Origin: Branchinecta lynchi
Lineage: Eukaryota; Arthropoda; Branchiopoda; Anostraca; Branchinectidae
Direction: 5' to 3'
NCBI GenBank assembly: GCA_023053575.1
Contig: JAKZAP010000019.1
Span: forward strand, 4,960,001 to 5,024,000
DNA length: 64,000 bases
Notes under the pieces: generated by a model
What the model was told of the DNA's origin: nothing
The model's database searches: none
What the model saw: only the letters and a program-made list of their open reading frames with translations
Part shown: in pieces, positions 57,873 through 64,000 of the stretch
Layout: every line of letters begins with the position of its first letter
Position numbering within the stretch: position 1 is the first letter of the stretch
Position numbers and translations under genes: made by a program

Positions 57873-58018
57873 GATTTGGATACCGCGCCAAATTCATTCA
57901 CCAATCGGCGTTAAAGATCCAAGAAAATGGCGGACGTGATTGGCTCTTAGGATTGCGAAATCTGCCATACCTTGAGGCTAAAAAAAAATTGATGACGCTA
58001 CCCGGAATCGGGGCTAAG
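57873..58018 (+). CDS. OGG1: OGG1, helix-hairpin-helix exon ending at the catalytic lysine
   Basis: Acceptor TCTTGCAG|GA, donor AAG|GTACGT, phase 0. It encodes GFGYRAKFIHQSA, NGGRDWLLGLRNLPYLEAKKKL and finishes LPGIGAK. The GYRA Arg corresponds to human Arg204. LPGIGAK is the hairpin of the HhH-GPD fold, and its Lys, the last codon of the exon, corresponds to the Schiff-base Lys249 of human OGG1. The glycosylase/lyase residue is therefore present. Confidence 0.95.
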
Positions 58019-58282
58019 GTACGTTCATCCGATGATTCACAGAATATTATTCGTACCTCAAGCCACAATGCTCTTGATGACCATCTCTCCTTGCCGACGC
58101 AAAATCTCCGGCCTCTCCAGGTATCTAGCGGAAGAAAGGTGGAAGTGGTGTCATAGATGCTCCCAAAGATCGCGGTGATTGGTTGACACAGGATTTGAGT
58201 AGTTGAGTTGAGTTTAAGTCGTACGGACACGCTTACTCCTTCTTCCTGAGGATCGCTGGCGTGTTTTGGACTTAGTCATATA

Positions 58283-58577
58283 GAGCGTGTTCCACCCTAC
58301 TTACCGTAGTTACTAGGCATGACGTCACAAATTCCGGCTTTTTGCCGTCAAGGCTGGAACGATCTTTCTATTTTCCAGCGGGATATCATGCCACGGGCGA
58401 ATCCGACCAATCACGTTACAGAGATGCGTAGTTACTACGCTTACCATGCTCCCGAGTATGGTAAGCAAATAGTTACTATTCCGAGAAGGTTGGAACGGTC
58501 AGCGTAGTAACTTTTCTTGAGGATGGAACGGAAATAGTAACTAATAGTTACTATTGGTGCGAGGGTGGAACACGCTC
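58283..58577. mobile_element. Harbinger-like MITE, copy 2
   Basis: GAGCGTGTTCCACCCT / AGGGTGGAACACGCTC perfectly complementary over 16 bp. 3-bp flanks ATA on both sides. TGACGTCA at 58320-58327. In the OGG1 intron. Confidence 0.9.
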
Positions 58578-58959
58578 ATAGAGTATTAGTTGGATGTTAT
58601 TGCGACATAGTCGTTCGGGCTAAAAATTTAACTGCCAAACAAGAATAAGTTCATCCAGACGCGGAGAATTTGAATTTCAACAGTAGTGTGTATTTCAAGA
58701 CATTATGAATTATGAAGCGAAGTAATGTTCAGTTCGAGACTGGAAGGTCACTTCTGTAGAAAGTGTGACCCAAAAAAGGTTTATTTTCCGGTGATGCATT
58801 AGCGTTGAAGTTGCTAAATATTTCAAGCGTAGAGGTACAGGAACATAGAGGTGCCACAGTATGGAAGACGAAGACCGTGTTTTTTTACAACCATGCTTAA
58901 ACGCTAGGGCATGCCGACAGGCCAAATGCCTGTCAGCATATGCGTACCGTGCTATTTTA

Positions 58960-59275
58960 CCCGATTTTGAGACCCTAACAAGTAGCAGGCCCAGTACAGA
59001 GGGACGCTGCTACCTAGGGGCAGTAGTACGAAAAAGTAGCATGCAGTACTAACGATGCTACTACATGCTTCTACTTCAAGGCTACCGTGCTACTGCATAC
59101 TACTCTATGCTACTATTAGCAAAACTGGATGCTACTATGGCAAGACAGGATGCTACTGGATACTACTACATAAGATTGGACCAGTCTGAGGCACATTAAA
59201 TGATAGTATTCTTTGCTATTAGATAGTATTACATTACTACCATACTACTACGCAGGCTACAAATTTTTCATCGGG
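58960..59275 (+). mobile_element. TACTAC-rich MITE, copy 3
   Basis: Ends CCCGATTTTGAG and AAATTTTTCATCGGG, flanked by TA on both sides. The interior is almost entirely GCTACTA-type motifs, closely matching 41690-41945. Confidence 0.8.
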
Positions 59276-59377
59276 TAGAAACTCGACTGATCGTTATTTG
59301 AAAACTGGTGTACCCTGTTTCACCGAACCTTATAATTCCAGTTAATTTGTGCGTATAGTAAAGATTAGCAGTTTTAT

Positions 59378-60902
59378 ATGACACTTGCTCTTCGGCCAAG
59401 TGCCATAAGCGATCGCAATTTCTGTCCGTCCGTCGGTCTGTCCAGGTTTTTCTAGTTCGGGCACTTCCACACAAGCTAGGACGATGAAACTTCGCAGGCG
59501 CATCAGGGATCCGACCAGATCAACTTACAAATAATCACTTCCCAGTCCGACTTTCCCCGGATCCGGGAGTCCGGAAACTAGAAAGCAAAAGTGGGGCGAA
59601 ACGTAGCAAAAAGAGCGCTGCCCAAATGCCGGATCGAACCTCGGACCTCTGAGTCGCGAAGCGACCGCTCTACCACTGCGCCTAGACTCCATGTATGAGA
59701 CAGCGAATGCGGGACTATATAGAAAGTGATTAAACTAAACAAATCTCGTGAAACGATTCCACATAAGCTAGGACAATGGAACTTGTCAGGAAGATTTGAT
59801 GTATTAGGGAGCGAATGTGGGAGTGTATATTGTTAAAAGATTGAATGGGGAACCCGACCTGATTAACCTGGACATAGTCAAGAACCATAAATAATAGTTC
59901 GGGCACTTCCACACAAGCTAGGACGATGAAAATTCGCAGGCATCGACCAGACTAAGTTGGAAATAGTCACTTGCCCGATCCGACCATCGTGGGGGGAGGT
60001 GGCGGAATACGGAAAATAGGGACGTTCATAACTTTCGAACGGGTGATCGGATCTTAATGAAACTTGATATGTGGAGAGATCTCGTGCCTCAGATGCTCAT
60101 TTCAAGTCCGGACCGGATCCGATGAATCTGGGGGGGAGGGGTGAACCGGAAATCATGTGAAATTCGGACAAATTCGGATTCGGACACTGTGGGGGGAGTT
60201 GGATGGGGGTTCCGGAATCCCGACGATCCGTAGTTAATGTACTTCCAGGTGGGCTAGGACGATAAAACTTGACAGGCGTATGGTTGTGGCGGAATCCGGA
60301 AAATAGGGATATGCATAACTTTCGAACTTGTTATTGGATCTAAATGAAACTTGATATCTGGAAAGATCTCGTGTCTCAGGTGTCTTATTTCAAGTCCGAA
60401 CCGGATCCGACGGATCTGGGGGGGGGGGGAACCGGAGGGGAGAACCGGAAATCGTGTGAAACTCTCAGAGTGGAGTGACCGGGATGTAGCAAGTGTATGC
60501 GGCCTAGATTTGTTATTGGCGTCCGAACCGGTTCCGACCAAGGTAGGAGGAGAATTTGCAGATATGCTCCGATTCGAGTTAAACTTAACGTGGACGGGAA
60601 GAGAAGATTTTAGAGATGCGAAGTCTACGTGTCCGAGTCGGATTCGGCCACAATGGGGGGAGGGTGTTGAAGGGGGAGTCTCGGAAATGTTGTGGCTCGC
60701 ATAGGGGTTATACGAGAAGTGAATTGAATGAAACCCGGAAAATAGATATAGTCGTATGCCTTAGATTACATGTCTAAGGGTCGGGACCGGATCCGAGCAC
60801 GATGGGGAGGGGTATCGGGCTTCCCGGAAAAATCTCAGATTAACTTTCTCGTTTCTCACACCACCTACTCGTAACAAGTGCCATATGAGCTCGTAGCTCT
60901 TG
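59378..60902 (+). repeat. HINE-B copy with embedded tRNA-like segment
   Basis: 5' hairpin decayed (ATGACACTTGCTC...AAGTGCCATAAG), GTCCGTCCGTCGGTCTGTCC, several core units with G runs, 3' end GCCATATGAGCTCGTAGCTCTTG|TT. Confidence 0.82.
59617..59702 (-). repeat. tRNA-derived (Ala/Glu-like) SINE head inside HINE-B
   Basis: The minus strand carries A box TAGGCGCAGTGG (59683-59694) and B box GGTTCGATCC (59631-59640) at tRNA spacing with GTAGAGCGGTCGC between. No acceptor stem and a malformed anticodon arm, so not a functional tRNA. Confidence 0.5.
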
Positions 60903-61475
60903 TTTACACAATTGTGGTATTTGCGTGAATGTCACGTACAACGCAGGCTGTTAAAGTTTAACTGAAAAGCCAACTTATTTTTGTATCTAAATATTCTTTG
61001 AGCCCAAGCTGACTTTGAATAAATATTTTTGTATCGTTTAATTGAATACACTGAATTATTTCGATCCTGGTAATTGGTTTTGGGATTTTCCACTTTTCCT
61101 CTAGTAGTGTCGCTAATAATATCTACGGCCGTCTCCACGACGCAAATTCTTCTACGCGGAAACTTCAGATCTCAATCCAAACACGGGTTTTCAGTGGCCA
61201 GTGGTGAGCTTGGTAAGAGAGCTTGGTAAGACTGCTTAGTGCCTGAACACACGTTTTTCGTAAACATTTCTAGTCAAGCATACATAAAAGCTACAAGCAC
61301 ATAGACGTACAACAAATCGACAGGGAACGTCCACTATTCGAAAATTTATTTCGTGAATAGCGAGCAATGGATTAGCGCATTTTCATCGGTTCTTCAACCG
61401 ATTAAGTGAACAAGTGATGGGTAACTTTAAGGAATTATAGTACATTAGTGTTAATATTATTATATGCCTCTTCAG

Positions 61476-61667
61476 GTAGCTGACTGCATTTGTCTGATGT
61501 CCCTTGACCACGCTGTCGCTATACCAGTGGACACACACGTCTTCCAGATAGCCAAGACTTACATTTCAGAATTGTCAGCTGTGAAGTCCGTCACCGACCG
61601 TGTTTATAGTCAGATTAGCAAGTTCTTCCAGGAACTATATGGACCATACGCTGGATGGGCGCATACG
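61476..61667 (+). CDS. OGG1: OGG1, exon with the catalytic aspartate
   Basis: Acceptor CTCTTCAG|G, donor ACG|GTATGT, 64 codons in phase 0. It encodes VADCICLMSLDHAVAIPVDT, HVFQIA and ends ELYGPYAGWAHT. The PVD Asp corresponds to human Asp268, which deprotonates the catalytic Lys. GWAHT corresponds to human GWAQA just before VLFSADL. The terminal exon with the VLF-ADL motif was not found between 61668 and 64000 and probably lies beyond the window. Confidence 0.95.
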
Positions 61668-61832
61668 GTATGTTGTATTTCAAAATTCGGCCGGAGCGTA
61701 CTATAATATTGACAGTATTAGTATTCACCTATTATACTCACCATTTTAGTACTGTTGTGCCTTGTACAACTTTCGTCTTTCTTGCGATTTGCAAAAGGCA
61801 CTAACCCCTCGCGCTCGCCGTCGTGACTTATT

Positions 61833-62051
61833 GAGCGTGTTCCAACCTCACCAAAAGTTACTACGGTGACCGTTCCACCCTTCTCGAAATAGTAACTATT
61901 TGCTTACCACGCTCAGGAGCGTAGTAAGCGTAGTAACCACGGATCTCTGGAAGGTGATTGCCTTGACGTGATTTTTCCAGCATTGGCGGCAAAAAGCCAA
62001 AATTCGTGACGTCATGCGTAGTAACTACGGTAAGTAGGATGGAACACGCTC
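61833..62051. mobile_element. Harbinger-like MITE, copy 3 (shortened)
   Basis: GAGCGTGTTCCAACCT / AGGATGGAACACGCTC with ATT on both sides. TGACGTCA at 62007-62014. About 75 bp shorter than the other copies. Confidence 0.88.
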
Positions 62052-62242
62052 ATTGTTGTCGACCGACTTGACTAGTCAGTGCAATTCATTCCGGTTTGTT
62101 TCTTAGTCGCGGATCGGCAAGTGATCTGGCCACAAGTTGATCGTTGGCCTCGGGGTCAATTGTAAAATGTTGTATTCGCGACTTGATATTTTGTGTGCTT
62201 CGTATTATTAATAAATTGGAAACCACTCGTGGCCAACTAATG

Positions 62243-62400
62243 GTGCGAACACACGACCAGGATCGGGAGGTCCCGGACTGGAATTCCTGCCCGTATTTTG
62301 GCCACCATCATCACTTCCAAATGGAAAAGTTGAAATTTGTTCACTTGATGATGAAAGTGCAGGAAATCTGGCCGGGAAATCCTGATCGTGTGTTCGCACT
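62243..62400. mobile_element. Palindromic MITE, related to 20810-20947
   Basis: GTGCGAACACACGACCAGGA mirrored by TCCTGATCGTGTGTTCGCAC. Shares CAAATGGAAAAGTTGA and TTGATGATGAAAGTGCAGG with the copy beside receptor exon 1. Confidence 0.78.
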
Positions 62401-62908
62401 ATAAGGGACACGTACCTAACAAGTATTCTCCGCCGACATCAACGAATGAACTGCTAAAAAAGAGTAAGATAGATGCTAAGCTAAAAAATGTCGAGACTAC
62501 GCACTTTGAGATACGCACGTAAACTTAAAGCACTGCTCTTACCAAAAACATGTTAAGATTGTGAATCTCGTGATTCCTTTACGTTTTAGCTGTTGTCCAA
62601 AACCGAGTATCTAGTGTACTTTTAGCGTGTAGCCGAGTGGTCGGTACAAATTGGACTATACCGGTACTCTGATCTTAATCCTCTTAGGGTTGGTTCGTGG
62701 AGGTGAGGTAGGAGTGGAGGAGCGTGGAGTTCGGGCGGTAGGTCCTTATAAACAGTGTTTAGAAAACACATTAACGTTTAATATTGAAGTTCTGCATACA
62801 TCGAATACATCTGTTAGTTCAACTTTCCTTAATCACTACTGACTTCTGACTTCTGCCTTCTTACTGATTTTAGTTAATACATATACATTGGTCCTTATAT
62901 ACCTGGTT
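62401..62908. other. Unassigned; weak tRNA A-box-like sequence
   Basis: GTGTAGCCGAGTGGTCGG at about 62627 resembles a Leu/Ser tRNA A box but no B box or stems follow. No OGG1 terminal exon recognised here. Confidence 0.3.
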
Positions 62909-64000
62909 TTTGGGATCCCAAAACGTAAGTGGAGGGATACCTATGACATCGCAAAAGTTGTCCGTCTGTCCGTCCGTCTGTCCGTCCTCGAAGGGAATGA
63001 GATATTTTGATGAAACTTGGTTTGAGGATTCGTTGGGTCGTCGGACCAGTCGAGTTCGTAGATGGGCTTTGTAGCCCTACATTTAGGGGTTCAAATTGAG
63101 GGGCAAATAAAATATTTTTGAAACAGCTAGTGTGATATTCGATTATGGGGTAAGAAGACATGCTGAACACGATGGTGAAAACCATTTTGTCATCGGAAGA
63201 GTAGTTCGCCCGGAATCCGGCCAAAACCGGAAAATTTGTTAAAATTAAAAGTTTTATTTGATGTTGATTTGATGTTTGATTTAGGGGTAGGTAGACATGC
63301 TGAAGACTATGGTGAAAACCATTTTCTCGACGGACAAGTAGTTCGCCCGGAATCCGGCCGAAACCGAAAAGTTTGTCGAAATTAAAAGTTTTATTTCAAG
63401 TTGATTAGATGTTCGTTTTAGGGCAAGAAGACATGCTGAACACTTATGTGAACAAAATTTTCTACCCGGACATGTAGTTCGCCCGGAATCCGGCGAAAAC
63501 CGGAAAGTTGGTTAAAAGTAAAAGTTTAATTTGATGTTGATTAAATATGTGATTCATGGGTAAAAAGACATGCCGAACATGATGGTGGAAATTATTTTCT
63601 CACCGGACAACTAGTTCTCCCGGAATCCAGCCAAACCCGGAAAATTTGTTAAAAGCAAAAGTTCGATTAGATGACAGATTAAGGGGTAAGGAGAGAGGCA
63701 GAGTTGGTATATGACAATGGTTTCTTACCCGAACATATAATTATTCCGGAATCCGGTTGTAACCGGATTTTTTTATTAAGTCAAACTTTTATTCAAAGTT
63801 GATTAGATGTTCTTTATAGGGATAAGAAGATACGCTGGTTTTGTTTCTGTATTTTTTTTTTGCTGGACTAATAGTTCGCTCGGAAATCGGCAGGAAGTCT
63901 CGGGTCAGTATCGTCAAAATAGATATGGCTTATAGAGGTATATCTGAACTTGGTTTTCTCTGATGATTAGCCTGTCCAAGACTGGATCTGGTGAAGACAA
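62909..64000 (+). repeat. HINE-A copy, cut by the window edge
   Basis: TT|TTTGGGATCCCAAAACGT, GTCTGTCCGTCCGTCTGTCC, GATGAAACTTGGTTTGAGGA, then several 137-bp units. The 3' terminus lies beyond 64000. Confidence 0.82.

Noticed and set aside
62627..62700. tRNA-Leu/Ser-like A box
   Set aside because: No B box or pairing arms follow.

Overview
The window is nuclear DNA of an animal, very probably a protostome invertebrate and most likely an arthropod. The evidence is two intron-containing genes with GT/AG junctions and matching codon phases, one of them an ionotropic-receptor-type gene (a protostome chemoreceptor family), together with animal-type LINEs and many DNA-transposon MITEs. No prokaryotic organisation is visible.

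Gene 1 (minus strand, 21722 to 3039) is a two-exon ionotropic receptor of about 595 residues. Exon 1 (20969-21722) encodes the signal peptide, a short N-terminal region and ligand-binding lobe S1. Exon 2 (3039-4072) encodes the rest of S1, the channel, S2 and the last membrane helix. The 16.9-kb intron between them (4073-20968) holds a wrecked LINE, a 173-bp satellite, hAT elements, a foldback element and two inverted, base-skewed blocks.

Gene 2 (plus strand, 41196 to at least 61667) is OGG1, the 8-oxoguanine DNA glycosylase/lyase. Five internal exons were recovered, all with matching phases. They carry the helix-hairpin-helix, the catalytic Lys and the catalytic Asp. The N-terminal and C-terminal exons were not found. 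The introns hold a LINE, MITEs and a tRNA-Thr-like sequence.

Most of the remaining sequence is repeats. Two high-copy families, called here HINE-A (13 larger copies plus scraps) and HINE-B (6 copies), differ in sequence but share one layout: 5' palindrome, GTCY/ACGG tetranucleotide tract, a GATGAAACTTGG block, a core (137-bp tandem units in A, G-run-rich units in B), a 3' stem and a CTTG end next to TT. Three of them interrupt a single LINE ORF at 46.4-53.7 kb. Removing each one with a single TT/AA dinucleotide restores the LINE reading frame. This fits Helentron-associated elements (DINE-1 or bivalve pearl type).

Other elements include four hAT-like elements with 8-bp target duplications, a Mutator-like element with a 9-bp duplication inside an ACCGAATTCGGT satellite, a Harbinger-like MITE with 3-bp duplications, a TACTAC-rich MITE, and two long foldback elements. 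29.9-33.8 kb and 54.4-57.9 kb are mostly single-copy-looking sequence with little recognisable in it. I see no CRISPR, operon or phage-like system.
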